Below, in pieces: positions 17,079-28,010 of a stretch of DNA of 64,000 nucleotides. Origin of the DNA: CATQGW01 sp965262235 (GTDB lineage Bacteria > Chloroflexota > Dehalococcoidia > Bin125); NCBI GenBank assembly GCA_965262235.1, contig OZ253504.1, positions 2,728,001 to 2,792,000 of the forward strand, in the 5' to 3' direction. Within the stretch, counting starts at the first letter, position 1, and every line of letters begins with the position of its first letter. The position numbers were made by a program, and so were the translations under genes. Under the pieces are notes generated by a model. The model worked only from the letters and a program-made list of their open reading frames with translations. It was not told where the DNA came from and searched no databases.

Positions 17079-17590
17079 CGCGGATCAAGGCTTCCCGAAG
17101 ATCGTGACGTGCCATTGCCGCCGCGTCCTAGCGGAGGCTGTTGCATAGAGGTTGAGGCCTGGAGATGGTGCGGTTAGCGGGAAAGGGTCGGTTGGCGGCG
17201 GGTAGTTCTGCCGCGGCGCCGGCGAACGGGGCACGGGTTGCCCGGCTCGGCGCTGTGCCGGACTCGGCGACGCGAGTGGGAGTTCGGCGGCTGGCAGCCT
17301 GGGAACCCGGGCGAATGCTGGTTCGACCTGCGGCGACAGGGCTTGCGCCGCATCCGTTCGCGCACCGAGAGTCCGGCCGGGATGCGCCGGCGCGGGGCCG
17401 CGCCAGCCGCTGCGACCGGCTGCACGGCTCGGGCGGCAACGCGTCGCGCCGCTCCTCGCCTCGGCTGGTCTTCGGCGTCCACCCGCTCCGCCCCCGCCGG
17501 AGCTCGGGGCCGGCTAGCGGCGAGACCAGGGTCGGACGGCCTCTGATGAGGGGAAGCCGACGCAGCGAGAGCAACGATGCGTTCGGTCCA
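17079..17590. other. Intergenic stretch, no supported gene
   Basis: About 510 bp downstream of the giant cadherin gene's stop. Frames on both strands are Arg/Ala/Pro-rich without recognisable family features. No T-tailed hairpin was found. Confidence 0.4.
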
Positions 17591-20500
17591 TCAATTCGCG
17601 ACAGACACGACTCCGCTCGCGACTAGGGCCGCGCCAGGCGGCAATCCTTCAGCGAAGCGAGTGCGGAAGGGCCGGCTGAGGAACTCGGGCGCATCGAGGA
17701 AGAAGGCGGTCCAGACGCCGCCAGCATGATGGTAGAGCGCACTGACATCGAGGCTGCGGGCGCAGGCTTCGAGCTCGCTGACGCTGCCGCCGACGAACGT
17801 GACCTCGCTCAGACGCTCGTTGGTGAGTCCGCCCAGGCACGGCGGCTTGCTCACGTCAACCAGATAGGTCGTGGTCCGGCTGCCGTCCTCGGATGTCACA
17901 GTGATGCTGATTGCCGTTTCGGCCTCCAGACTGACCTGATGTCCGTTTTCGGGATCGCCGTCGGCGTCAGTCGGAGTGATCGCGACCATCGCTGACTCCT
18001 GTGTAGCAAGGGCCTCGGCGGTCGTAACGGTCGCACTGGAGTCGGCCATAGCTGTGTATGCGCGGCGGCCGGATGAGAACTCCTCGATCTCGATGTCGCT
18101 CAAACTGAGCGAGGCCAGCTGCGCAATGATCGCGTCGGGGATGTTGTACGTGTAGAGCTTGTCGTCCTGCTCGTCCGCGACATAGATGACATCGCCGTCC
18201 GACCAGATTCCACGCGCATCGCTGTTGCCTGCTTTGAGCAGCGGCCGGAAGCCGAACTCCAGGTCTTCGTTGCGCTTCAGCGTGTCGCCATCGAGTTCGT
18301 AGGCAAACAGCCGCTTGGCGCCGTCGTCGGAGACCCAGAGCGTGACGCCGTCAGACCAGATTCCGCGCGGGCTGCGGTTGAGCTTGTCGAGCGGGTGCTC
18401 GGCCAATAGCTCGCCAGATTCGAGGTCATAGACGAAGAGCGCGTCCTTGACGCTGTCGAGCACATACATCACCCCGCCATCGGACCAGATGCCCCGCGGG
18501 TCGCGGTTGCGCTCGGCGAGTTCGATCTCCCGCGGTTCGTGCCGCTCTCCGCTCTCCAGGTCGTAAGCGAAGAGCCGGTCCTGACCGCTGTCGGCGACCC
18601 AGACGGTCTCGCCGTCCGACCAGATGCCGTGCGAGAAGCGGTTGCGCGGGTCAAGTTCGAACTCGCGGTCCGGCTGACGCTCGCCACTTTCCAGCTCATA
18701 GGCGAACACGGCGTCGGCGCCGGAGGCGGCGTTTTCGAGGACCCACAGGGTCTGACCGTCCGACCAGAGATCGGTCGGGATGTCGTTGTCGCCGTCCAAC
18801 GATTCGATATCCCGCGTCACGTTCCAGTCGAAGTCCTCGTCCGACGGGATCGGCACTGGAGGCGGTCCGCCGCCTCCACCACCGCCGCCGCCACCGCCCG
18901 ACCCCGACCGCCTGACCACGGAGGGGGCGATCGTCACATCAATGATCACGTCCACCGTGGCGTCCGCGGCAGGGTCGGGGATGTAGTTGGCGCGAAAGCC
19001 GTCGTGCACGGACACGGTGACCATGTAGGAGCGAGGCTCGAGGACGGCTTTCGTCCGTAGCTGGCCGCTGGCCGGATCGATGTCGAAGCGGTCGGCGTCT
19101 CTCCCGCCCAGCGAGTAGGTGACCACGTCACCCTCGTCGGCATCGGTCGCGGCCACGGGCGCGCCGATCGACAGGCCGGCTGCTGTGGCCTGGCCGATGA
19201 CACGGGTGTACCGCGCCTCGGCGAACGTAGGCTCGGTATTCGTCATGGGTCTGGCTTCGTCGATATGCACCGTCAGCGCGGCATCGGCACTCTTGTTGCT
19301 GCCTCGGCGGTCGGTGTAGGACGCAGTGGCACGCAGATACTGGTCAACGTCGTCGGCGACCGTTGAATACCTGCTTGACGTTGCGCCCGGAATGTCTATC
19401 CAGCTCGACCGGTTTGAGGACCGCGCCCACTGCCAGGTGACGCTGCTCAGACGGACATCGTCATCATCATTGAGGACCGCGGCAAATGCCGTTTGTGGAC
19501 TCACCCAGCCCCGCGGCGGGGTGATGCTGACCCGTCCCTCTTCCTCGACGTCCGTCACGGCGACCGTCACGGCGAGGGACCCTGCCAGGCCGCCCTCATC
19601 GGTGGCGGTAACGGTCACCTGGAAGGTGGTGTTGCTGTCCTCGAAGCTGGGCGGTGTGCGGAAGTGCAGCCGGCCTTGATCGGTCATCACGAAGCGGCTG
19701 TCATCCACCGACCAGGCGAGCGTGTCGCGCTCGGGATCGGCCCCGGAATAGGACGCGACGGCGGAGCTGTCGTTCTCTCTGTAGGAGGGAGCGGTATCGC
19801 CCGTGACCACGGGCTTCTCGTTGACGTTCGTCACGGTGACGGTCACGCGAATGCGGGCGTCGATCACAGTGTCAGGGTCGTCGTTCTGGTCCGCGGCGTC
19901 GCTGACGGAGACGGTGACGGAGTAGGACCGCTTGCCCTCAAAGTCCAGTTGCACATTTGCCGCCAGCCGCAACTGCCCAGAGTTCTCGTCGATCGTGAAT
20001 GAAGCAGCGTCCGATCCGCTGAGCGTGTAGGTCAGGACATCGTTGTTGAAGTCGGTGGCTTCGATAGCGGCTCCGATGGCGGCGCCGGAGGCGGCATCTT
20101 CCGGCACTTCGCGCTGACCGTTCTCCGTGGCCGGGAACGAGGGAGCCGCATTGACTGGTGGCGGTTCGTCGACGGCGCGCGGCGATATGCCGTGCGCGCT
20201 CTTGTTCGGTCCTTCGCCGTCGGTGTACGAGGCCGTTGCTCGAATGTAGCTGCGGACGTCTTCTAACGTTGGCGTGTAATCGGCAGACGTGGCGTTCGCA
20301 ATGTTGACCCAATTGGTCCGGCCGTTGGGCGAGCGGGACCATTGCCAGGTGACGCCGGTAGCGTTGTCGGGATCGCTGAGTTCCGCGGTCACCGGGACCC
20401 GAGCTTTGATCGTCGCGGTAATCGTGGTCAGGGCTACCATCCCCGGCTCTTCCAGGTTTTCGATCGTCACCGTGACACCCTGGGTGTCGTCCACGGTGGT

Positions 20501-23500
20501 AGACATGTTGCCCGCGCCGTCCCGCCCGTCGTGAACCTCGACCGTCAACCTGTACTCGGGCTTCAACTCGAAGTCGAGGGCCTCGCTGGTTCGCAGTTGA
20601 CCGGTGGTCTCAACGATGGTGAAGGCGTCGGCGTCCGCGCCGGCCAGGGAGTAGACGAGCTGGTCGTCCTCGGGGTCCTCGGCTGCGATGGGGGCGCCGA
20701 TGCTCACGCCCGTCCTGGTGTGCTCGGGCACGCTGCGCCGGCCGTTCTCGGAGGGCGGGAAGTTCGGCTGCCGGTTCTCGCTGGGGACAGAACTCGCCGT
20801 GACCGCCTCCGCGGTCTTGCCGTCGCCGCGGTTGTCCCTGTAGAGGGCGCTGGCTCGCAGGTAGAAGTCCCCGTCGGCGTTGACTGGCGTGTAGCCGCTG
20901 GAATTGGCTCCGGAGATATTGATCCAGCCGCTGCGCCCGTTTTCGGACCGCGCCCATTCCCACGTCGTGCCGCTGATGCTGCCGTCTCCGTCTTCGAGGT
21001 CGGCCCGCAGCGGCGTCCCGATCTCCGGCTCCTCCGCCGAGAGCGTGATGACCCCCGGCTCCTCCACATCCGCGACAGTGATTCGGAAGGTCGCGGTGTG
21101 GTCGATCTGAGGATCAGTTTCGACGTTGCCGTCAGCGTCTCTGCCGTCATGGATGGTGACGAACAAGAGCTCGAAGCCGGTTGAGGTCTCGAAGTCCAGC
21201 GCTTCGGTGAGCATCAGCTGCCCGGTGGAGGTGTTGACGTCGAACAACCCTTGAATGCCCTGATGGCCGATCCCGAATGTCACGGAGTCGCCTTCGCGAT
21301 CTGTGACTTCTATTGGGTTGCCGACGGGCCTGGGGTCGCCACCCTCTTCGATAGTCCCCCTCAGGCCCCCACCGCGGAAGCGGGGAGGCGCATTGGGGAT
21401 CGGGTCCGCGGTTACCGCTGCGGTCGCTTCGCTCGCCGCCGACTTCCCACTTCCCCTGCGGTCGATGTAGGGATTCGCAACCGCGCGCACCTCATTACCG
21501 ACGTCGGCATCGATCGGAGTGTAGGCAGTGACAGCGAATCCGGTCTGTCCCGGAAACATAGTTTTGGGAACCCACGTTCCGCCCGGGACGCGAGTCTCTA
21601 TGGTCCAACCGGGTCCACCCGTTATAGTAGAAGTATCGATGTCACCGTCCGGGTCTGAAAGCTCAAACGCAATCTGATCCCCCACCGCCGGGTTGGAATT
21701 GCTCACCGATACGACGCCGGCTTCCTCCACATCGGCAACGGTGACAACAACGTCGATGCTGGCGTTGCGGCGAGTTGTGCCGCTCTCCTCATCGGTGGCG
21801 ACGACCGTGAACGAGTAGTCGTTGTCCCCGTTGGCGTCGATCGGGCTCTCAAAGCTGGGCGGAGCTTCGAAGCTGACATTGCCACCGGTATCGATGATGA
21901 ATCTGCCCCGATCGACGCCGGTCAGCGTCCAGGTCACCCCGCCCTCCTCGTCGCGGGCGGCGTATACCGACACCGTCGCTGTCCCGTTCTCGTCGTAAGT
22001 GACAGTCGCCTGGGGGCTCCCCGTCAGTTCCGGCCTCTCGTTGATGTTGGTGACGCTGATGATGACGGGATATTGCCTGCGGTTCGAGGGAGATGCGTCG
22101 TCACTTGCCTCGACGATGATGTCGTACTCGTTGTTCGAGCCGTCGTCCGCAGCCACCTCGAAGTTGGGCCTGGCGGCAAAGGACAGGACGCCGGAGGCGG
22201 GGTCGATGTCGAAGTCGCCCGCGTCCGTGCCGCCCAGCGACCAGGAAATCACGTCGTCCGGTTCCTCGTCTCGCGCGGTGTAGGTCTCGACGGTGAGGTC
22301 CGGATCGACGGCATCGTATTCAATTTCCGCGAGGCTCGGCGCGTCGCTCCCGCCGGTCACCTCCGGGGTCTCGTTGACGTTGGTGACGGTGACGGTGACG
22401 GGGTAGTCCCTGGTGTTCCGGGGAGATGCGTTGTCACTCGCCTTCACAAGGATCTCGTAGTCGTTGTCTTGGTCGTTGTCCGCCTGATCCTCGTAGTTGG
22501 GCCGGGCGGCAAATGACAGGACGCCGGAGCTGCGGTCGATCCGGAAGTCGCCCGCGTCCGTGCCGCCCAGGGACCAGGCAATCGGCTGGTCTTCCTCGTC
22601 TCGCGCCGTGTAGGTGCCGACGATGTAACTCATCGCGGTAAGGTCCGCAGCGGCGGTGTCGTACTCAATCTCTGCGAAGCTTGGCGAGTCGTCCCCGTCC
22701 GTGACCGCCGGGGTTTCGTCGAAATTGGTGACCCTGACGGTGACGACCCTCGTCCCGATGGCGTTGCTTTCGCCCGAGCCGTCATCCGCCTGGACGACGA
22801 TGTCGTAGACGTTGTTGGAGCCCGTGTCGGCCGGATTCTCAAAGTCGGGCCGGATGTCGAAGTACAACCCTCCGAAGTTATCGATGCGGAAGTGTTCACT
22901 GTCTGCGCCGCCCAGGGACCATGTGACCGTGTCTCCATCATCGTCAGTGAATGTGTATATGTCGGTGATATAGTCTATACCGTCAAGCTCGCTGTCCATC
23001 CTATCGAATGCAATCTCCTCGAAGTTCCTGTTGCGTCTCCCACGAAGCACCGGCGTCTCATTGACGTCATCAACCGTCACCGTGACTGTCGTCGTGTCGG
23101 TCAGGGAGCCATCCGAGACGATCACGGTCACGACGTAGTCATTCATTTCGTCGGCGTCGGCCGCCAGCTCGTAGTTCGGCGACACGCGGAACGTCAACTC
23201 GCCGTCCCCGTCGGCGTTCTTCGTGATCCTGAAGTCGCCGGTGTCCGGACTGACGGTGCTGTCTGGGTCCAGCGACCAGGTCAGCGTGGTCGAGGCGTCC
23301 ACGTCGGACGCCTCGAAGGCGGCGATCGTCTCTGTGGTCGGCGTGTTCTCGTCTTTGCTGACGCTGCTTGGGCCGGCGTCAATCGTCGGCGCCTCATTCA
23401 CGTTCATCACGGTCACGGCGACGCTTTGCGTGTCGCTGAGACCGCCGGCGTCGGTGACCTTGACCGTCGCGTTGTAGACATTGTTTTCGCCGATGTCGGC

Positions 23501-26500
23501 CTTGGTCTCAAAGTCCGGCGCGCTAATGAACGTGAGCACGCCCGTCGAGGAGTCGATCCGGAACTTGCTTCCGTCGTCGGCGTCCTCCACCGACCAACTT
23601 CGTGTGTCGGACGCGTCCACATCGGATGCCGTGTAGGTGGCGACCGCGGTGCTGTTCTCTGCGACACTCCTGGTGGTGGGACCGCCCGTGATCGTGGGCG
23701 CTTCATTCACAGGCTCCACTGTCACGGTGACGGCCATCGTGGCGGGCAGTGAACCATCCGAGACCTTGACCGTCACGTTGTAGTCATTCATTTCGTCGGC
23801 GTCGGCCGGCAGCTCGTAGTTCGGCAACACCCGGAACTTCAGCTCGCCCTCCCCGTCGGCGTTCTTCGTGATCCTGAAGTCGCCCCGGTCGGCGCCTTCC
23901 AACGACCAGGTCAGGGTGGTCGAGGCGTCCACATCGGAGGCCTCGAAGGTGGCGATCGTCTCTGTGGTCGGGGTGTTCTCGTCTTTGCTGACGCTGCTTG
24001 GGCCCGCGTCAATCGTCGGCGCCTCGTTGACGTTCGTCAGGCTGATCGTCACGGCGATGCTGTCATCGTCGTTGATGTCGGTGTTGCCGGCGGAGTCCTT
24101 GCTGTCGCGCACGGTCACGGTCACGCTGTAGCTGTTGTCGCCTTCGAAGTCATAAGTCTCACCGGCAATTGTTCGTATCTGTCCGTTCGACGGGTCGACC
24201 GCAAAGGACGAACGGTCGGCGCCGCTCCACGAATAGGTAAGCGTGTCGTTGTCGCCGTCAGTAGCCCTGACCGGCGTCCCGACGTTCGTGGCAGTGAGTC
24301 TGTTCTCCTGGACGCTGCGATCGGCCGTGTCGCCCTCGGTGAATTCCGGTTCGGCGTTTCCGGCGCCGATCTGGGCGGTCACGCCGTTGGCGGACTTGCC
24401 CGAAGCTTGCGGGTCGGTGTACGACGCAGTGGCTCGCACGTATTTGGTCACGTCGCCGGCCACCAGCGTGTAGCTGTTGCTCGTCGCGCCGCTCAGGTTG
24501 GAGAAGGGCCCGCTTTCCGCATCCGCCCGCGCCCACTGCCACGAGACGGCGGTAGGGGTTCCGTCTATGTCGGTCACCGACGCGGTTAACGTCGATCCTC
24601 CCGAAGTCGTGCCTGTAATCGCGACCGTGCCGTCCTCGTCGACGTTTGTGAGGCTGATCGTCACGGCGATGCTGTCATCGTTACTGCTGTTGGTGTTGCC
24701 GGCGGAGTCCTTGTTGTCGCGCACGTTGACGGTCACGCTGTAACTGCTGTCGTTCTCGAAGTTGTAGGTGACCCCGGACTTGGTCTGGATCTGGCCGCTC
24801 GTCGAGACAATGGTGAAGGACGACGCGTCGCCGCCGCTCAGCGAGTAGGTCAGCGTGTCGTCGTTGCCGTCTGTAGCGCTGACGGCAGACCCGACACTCG
24901 TTCCTGTCGAGCTATTCTCCTCGACACTGCGCATGGCCGTGTCGCCCTCGTCGAATTCCGGCTCGGCGTTTCCGCTTCCGATCTGGGCGGTCACGGCGCT
25001 GGCGGACTTGCCCGGTCCTTCAGGGTCGGTGTACGAGGCTGTGGCCCGCAGGTATTTGGTCACGTCGGCGGCCACGGTCGTGTAGCCGGCGGACGTCGCC
25101 CCGCTGATGTTGGAGAACGACCCGTCTACAGTATCTCCCCGCGCCCACCGCCACGTGACTCCGGTGGGTGTCCCGTCCAGGTCGGTCAACGATGCCGTCA
25201 ACACCGATCCTCCCGAGGTCCCGCCGTCAATCGTGACCGTGCCGTCCTCGTCGACATTCGTGATATTGATGGTCACGGCGATGCTGTCATCGAATAAACG
25301 GTCGGCCGTGAAGCTGGGGTCGAAACTGTCGCTCACTTCCATGGTGAAGCTGTAGCTGCTCTTGTCCTCGAAGTTGTAGGTGTGGTCGGGCGAGATCGCC
25401 ACCTGGCCGGTGGCAAGGTTGAATCTGAAGGAGGGCGCGTCCGCGCCTGTCCCCCCGTAGCGCAGCTCGTGGCTTTCAGGATCCGTAGCCGAGACTGGCG
25501 TACCGATAGCCGCAAACCGAGCGGCGTCCTCAGGCACTTCGCGGGTGGCTGAGTCGCCTTCGTCGAATGTCGGTGCGAAGTTGCCTACCGCGATCTGGGC
25601 CGTCGTGGCGTTGGCGGTCTTGCCCGGTCCCTGTGGGTCGGTGTACGACGCCGTGGCCCGCAGGTACTTGGTCGCCTCGCCGGCCTCGAGCATGAAGGCG
25701 GCGGAGGTCGCCCCGCTAATGTCGGAGAAGGTCCCGTCTTCCGTATCACCCCGCGCCCACTGCCAGGTGACCTCGGAGGGTGTCCCGTCCAGGTCGGTCA
25801 ACGATGCCGTGAGCGTCGATCCGGTCAAGGCGAAGCCCTCAAACGTGACCGTGCCCTCCTCGTCGACGTTCGTGAGGGTGATGGTCACTGTGATCGCGTC
25901 GTCATAGTCGGGGTCGGGCGCGCCAACGCCGTCCTTGCCGTCTGTTACCTCAACGACTACCGTAAAAGTGTTGTCGCTCTCGAAGTCGAAGGTTATCCCG
26001 GGTCGGGTCTTCAACTGCCCGGTACCACTGTCGATAATGAAGTTTACACTTTCTACGCCGGTCACAATGAAGTTCAGCGTATCGTCCGGGTCCGGGTCTG
26101 TCGCCGTGAACGCCGTGCCGATGTTCGTATCTGCCACGCTGTTCTCGGGTAAGCTGCGCGCGGCCGTATTGCCCTCGTCGAATGTCGGCTCCGTGTTCGG
26201 GTTGGCTCTGACGGTCGGTCCGCCGTTGTCTTCCTTGTCATTCGGCGGCGCGGGCATGGTCACCGCCTCGCTCGGGGCAGACGCAACCAGCTCACGATGC
26301 TGTGCATCGTCGTTGAATGTCACGACCCCGCTGACGCCGGCGCCCGTATCGGCAGCGGTCAGCATGTAAGCCTCACCGGTCGCCCCAACGATCGGTTGGC
26401 CGCCGCGGTTCCACGAAGAGCAGTAGCCGGCGTTGGTCAGTCCGTCGCTGTCGCTGAGGCCGGAGAGATCCAGCGTCAGGGTTCCGCCTACCAGCGCGTC

Positions 26501-26983
26501 GCCGCTGATCGTGGGCACGCCGCCGGCCGCAGTATTCTCCGGCGCCGTCGACGGCGTCGTCGGCGCGATGACCGCGTTCGTCCACGCGCTATAGAGGTCG
26601 TGCTCAGTGCCACCGTCATCGGTGTATCGCACCGCTACCCGGATCGGCTTGGCCAGATCGTCCCAGGCCAACACAAGTGTCGAGCAGTTGCCGCCCGCGA
26701 TGGCGGAAGCAGCCGGAGGGTCGCCGCTCCGTTGCTGCCACTGGTAGCTGAATGACGCATTGGACAAGCCGTCCGGGTCGGTGATGCCGGACACGTCGGC
26801 AGTGAGCGTCTGCCCCACCTCGGTCGTGCCGACGATCGTCGGCGTACCCACAGGCGGAGCGGCGGCGGCGGGCCGGGCGAGGGTCGCGAGCATCCCCAGG
26901 GCGGCGAGGGCCACAAGGGCCACAAGGGGTAGGAGCAGACCAATGCCGCCCAGGCTCCCAGAACGGGGTCTGGTGGGACTCAT
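17591..26983 (-). CDS. Giant secreted cadherin-repeat protein with propeller and shared C-terminal module (3130 aa)
   Basis: The start ATG at 26983 is preceded by GGGAGG; the frame extends 31 codons further but without a site. It has a signal peptide (LLLPLVALVALAALGMLATL, cleavage near RPAAA/A), then Ig-like domains (VGQTLTADVSGITDPDG, YQWQQ). About 16 cadherin-like repeats follow, each with an EN or ED start, a central ATDxDxDxLTYSLSG and GQL, and a DxxSYSVTV end, interleaved with domains of the LTASLTDLDGTPxxVTWQWA type. Cadherin repeats usually bind calcium and mediate adhesion. The C-terminus is the module shared with the genes at 10118 and 36715: poly-Gly, PPPVPIPSD, NVTRDIESLDGDND, WSDG propeller repeats, a cadherin-like sandwich and the terminal domain with CARSLDVSALYHH and FLSRPFRTRFAEGLP. 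Probably cell-surface or released adhesin; the partner is unknown. No frameshift seen. Confidence 0.92.
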   Translation of the reverse strand: MSPTRPRSGSLGGIGLLLPLVALVALAALGMLATLARPAAAAPPVGTPTIVGTTEVGQTLTADVSGITDPDGLSNASFSYQWQQRSGDPPAASAIAGGNCSTLVLAWDDLAKPIRVAVRYTDDGGTEHDLYSAWTNAVIAPTTPSTAPENTAAGGVPTISGDALVGGTLTLDLSGLSDSDGLTNAGYCSSWNRGGQPIVGATGEAYMLTAADTGAGVSGVVTFNDDAQHRELVASAPSEAVTMPAPPNDKEDNGGPTVRANPNTEPTFDEGNTAARSLPENSVADTNIGTAFTATDPDPDDTLNFIVTGVESVNFIIDSGTGQLKTRPGITFDFESDNTFTVVVEVTDGKDGVGAPDPDYDDAITVTITLTNVDEEGTVTFEGFALTGSTLTASLTDLDGTPSEVTWQWARGDTEDGTFSDISGATSAAFMLEAGEATKYLRATASYTDPQGPGKTANATTAQIAVGNFAPTFDEGDSATREVPEDAARFAAIGTPVSATDPESHELRYGGTGADAPSFRFNLATGQVAISPDHTYNFEDKSSYSFTMEVSDSFDPSFTADRLFDDSIAVTINITNVDEDGTVTIDGGTSGGSVLTASLTDLDGTPTGVTWRWARGDTVDGSFSNISGATSAGYTTVAADVTKYLRATASYTDPEGPGKSASAVTAQIGSGNAEPEFDEGDTAMRSVEENSSTGTSVGSAVSATDGNDDTLTYSLSGGDASSFTIVSTSGQIQTKSGVTYNFENDSSYSVTVNVRDNKDSAGNTNSSNDDSIAVTISLTNVDEDGTVAITGTTSGGSTLTASVTDIDGTPTAVSWQWARADAESGPFSNLSGATSNSYTLVAGDVTKYVRATASYTDPQASGKSANGVTAQIGAGNAEPEFTEGDTADRSVQENRLTATNVGTPVRATDGDNDTLTYSWSGADRSSFAVDPSNGQIRTIAGETYDFEGDNSYSVTVTVRDSKDSAGNTDINDDDSIAVTISLTNVNEAPTIDAGPSSVSKDENTPTTETIATFEASDVDASTTLTWSLEGADRGDFRITKNADGEGELKFRVLPNYELPADADEMNDYNVTVKVSDGSLPATMAVTVTVEPVNEAPTITGGPTTRSVAENSTAVATYTASDVDASDTRSWSVEDADDGSKFRIDSSTGVLTFISAPDFETKADIGENNVYNATVKVTDAGGLSDTQSVAVTVMNVNEAPTIDAGPSSVSKDENTPTTETIAAFEASDVDASTTLTWSLDPDSTVSPDTGDFRITKNADGDGELTFRVSPNYELAADADEMNDYVVTVIVSDGSLTDTTTVTVTVDDVNETPVLRGRRNRNFEEIAFDRMDSELDGIDYITDIYTFTDDDGDTVTWSLGGADSEHFRIDNFGGLYFDIRPDFENPADTGSNNVYDIVVQADDGSGESNAIGTRVVTVRVTNFDETPAVTDGDDSPSFAEIEYDTAAADLTAMSYIVGTYTARDEEDQPIAWSLGGTDAGDFRIDRSSGVLSFAARPNYEDQADNDQDNDYEILVKASDNASPRNTRDYPVTVTVTNVNETPEVTGGSDAPSLAEIEYDAVDPDLTVETYTARDEEPDDVISWSLGGTDAGDFDIDPASGVLSFAARPNFEVAADDGSNNEYDIIVEASDDASPSNRRQYPVIISVTNINERPELTGSPQATVTYDENGTATVSVYAARDEEGGVTWTLTGVDRGRFIIDTGGNVSFEAPPSFESPIDANGDNDYSFTVVATDEESGTTRRNASIDVVVTVADVEEAGVVSVSNSNPAVGDQIAFELSDPDGDIDTSTITGGPGWTIETRVPGGTWVPKTMFPGQTGFAVTAYTPIDADVGNEVRAVANPYIDRRGSGKSAASEATAAVTADPIPNAPPRFRGGGLRGTIEEGGDPRPVGNPIEVTDREGDSVTFGIGHQGIQGLFDVNTSTGQLMLTEALDFETSTGFELLFVTIHDGRDADGNVETDPQIDHTATFRITVADVEEPGVITLSAEEPEIGTPLRADLEDGDGSISGTTWEWARSENGRSGWINISGANSSGYTPVNADGDFYLRASALYRDNRGDGKTAEAVTASSVPSENRQPNFPPSENGRRSVPEHTRTGVSIGAPIAAEDPEDDQLVYSLAGADADAFTIVETTGQLRTSEALDFELKPEYRLTVEVHDGRDGAGNMSTTVDDTQGVTVTIENLEEPGMVALTTITATIKARVPVTAELSDPDNATGVTWQWSRSPNGRTNWVNIANATSADYTPTLEDVRSYIRATASYTDGEGPNKSAHGISPRAVDEPPPVNAAPSFPATENGQREVPEDAASGAAIGAAIEATDFNNDVLTYTLSGSDAASFTIDENSGQLRLAANVQLDFEGKRSYSVTVSVSDAADQNDDPDTVIDARIRVTVTVTNVNEKPVVTGDTAPSYRENDSSAVASYSGADPERDTLAWSVDDSRFVMTDQGRLHFRTPPSFEDSNTTFQVTVTATDEGGLAGSLAVTVAVTDVEEEGRVSITPPRGWVSPQTAFAAVLNDDDDVRLSSVTWQWARSSNRSSWIDIPGATSSRYSTVADDVDQYLRATASYTDRRGSNKSADAALTVHIDEARPMTNTEPTFAEARYTRVIGQATAAGLSIGAPVAATDADEGDVVTYSLGGRDADRFDIDPASGQLRTKAVLEPRSYMVTVSVHDGFRANYIPDPAADATVDVIIDVTIAPSVVRRSGSGGGGGGGGGGGPPPVPIPSDEDFDWNVTRDIESLDGDNDIPTDLWSDGQTLWVLENAASGADAVFAYELESGERQPDREFELDPRNRFSHGIWSDGETVWVADSGQDRLFAYDLESGERHEPREIELAERNRDPRGIWSDGGVMYVLDSVKDALFVYDLESGELLAEHPLDKLNRSPRGIWSDGVTLWVSDDGAKRLFAYELDGDTLKRNEDLEFGFRPLLKAGNSDARGIWSDGDVIYVADEQDDKLYTYNIPDAIIAQLASLSLSDIEIEEFSSGRRAYTAMADSSATVTTAEALATQESAMVAITPTDADGDPENGHQVSLEAETAISITVTSEDGSRTTTYLVDVSKPPCLGGLTNERLSEVTFVGGSVSELEACARSLDVSALYHHAGGVWTAFFLDAPEFLSRPFRTRFAEGLPPGAALVASGVVSVAN

Positions 26984-27739
26984 GGTCGCGCCTCCCAGCG
27001 GGGACAGCCCAGCGTTCCGTGGGCGGGGCCGTGGCGAAGAGAAGGAGCGGTCGGACCGGGCGCCAGCCGGGCACACGGGGCCAACCTGGTGCTGACCGTT
27101 GGCGTCAACACGACCAGTGCGGGACGGTCATAAAGATCAAGACAGTGATACATCAGGGTGGGACTTTCGGACGATCTGAAGGTCGAACGAACCGATACTA
27201 CCACGATTCAATGTGACCACAATGGCAGGCATGGGCTACCCAGGTCCCTGTCGTTTCCCTCCGGAGTGAAGCATCCGCAGGCTGAAGGGGTTCCAGCTCG
27301 GCCCGCGACAGCCCTCGCTCAGGAGCTCCTGGCGGCCTATCCACGTCGTTCTCACCAGATGGGAGGAGCACATTGCAGCGGCGTCAAAGTCCGGCCCGCC
27401 GCACGCCCGCTGCAGCTGTGATCGCGTCTTGATCGAGACGGGCGAGCGGACGCGTCTGAGGCGGGCAATCAATGCTGATCAAACCATGCGCGTGAGTTCA
27501 CCATCCGCCTTTATGTGGAGACGGGCCCGCTGCTGCCGGTCACTCCTGAAGGGTGTTGCGCTGCAATCCAGGCGTTCGTCGGGAGGGCGAACCTGGCAGG
27601 CTGTCGAAGAATCTGCGGGTGAGATTCGGAAGCGGCGTGATGCTTGGCTGAGCGGGTTCAATCGAGCGGATCGGTCGGGCCGGGTGGCGCGTTGGGGGGG
27701 TGTCCCGGCGGCGCAGGCGGCTGGTCGGGCGGTGTCTGG
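26984..27739. other. Intergenic stretch upstream of the giant cadherin gene
   Basis: Contains the ribosome binding site at 26990-26996 (minus strand) and presumably the promoter. The short frames are not convincing as genes. No repeat or RNA recognised. Confidence 0.4.
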
Positions 27740-28010
27740 CTGTGCGGCGGCGGACTCGATCCAGGCCGGGCGGGTGCGGTTGTGGGCGGCGGCAGTCAAC
27801 TCGGACCAGAGCGTGTTGCGCGCTCGGCCGAGCTAGCCCAGGCTGCTGCCGCCGCCGACGGTCTTGTTCCGGCCGAAGCCTTCCTCGATCCGCTTGCGTG
27901 GGCGCTGACGGTGGCCCTAGCCCTTGTACCTGGTCGCCCGACGGTCGATGGCGCCGCGCTGCCCGCGGTCGGCGCCGAGCGTGGCCGGCCCGCTCCGACA
28001 GCCGCCCGGT
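27740..28010 (-). pseudogene. IS5-family transposase C-terminal remnant with internal stops
   Basis: Leftward frame from about 27976: ADRGQRGAIDRRATRYKG, TAG, GHRQRPRKRIEEGFGRNKTVGG, then GSSLG, TAG, and LGRARNTLWSELTAAAHNRTR. This matches the DDE-domain end of IS5-type transposases, where AIDGRTTRHxGY, RKRIEExFGWxKTVGG and a final AAAYNLxR occur in this order and spacing. RIEEGFG carries the catalytic Glu. Two TAG codons and the loss of the N-terminal part show it is dead. No terminal inverted repeats were found by eye. Confidence 0.6.

Noticed and set aside
17128..17626. Overlapping 148-153-codon frames on both strands
   Set aside because: Composition is that of random GC-rich DNA (Arg, Ala, Pro, Ser), without motif or ribosome site.
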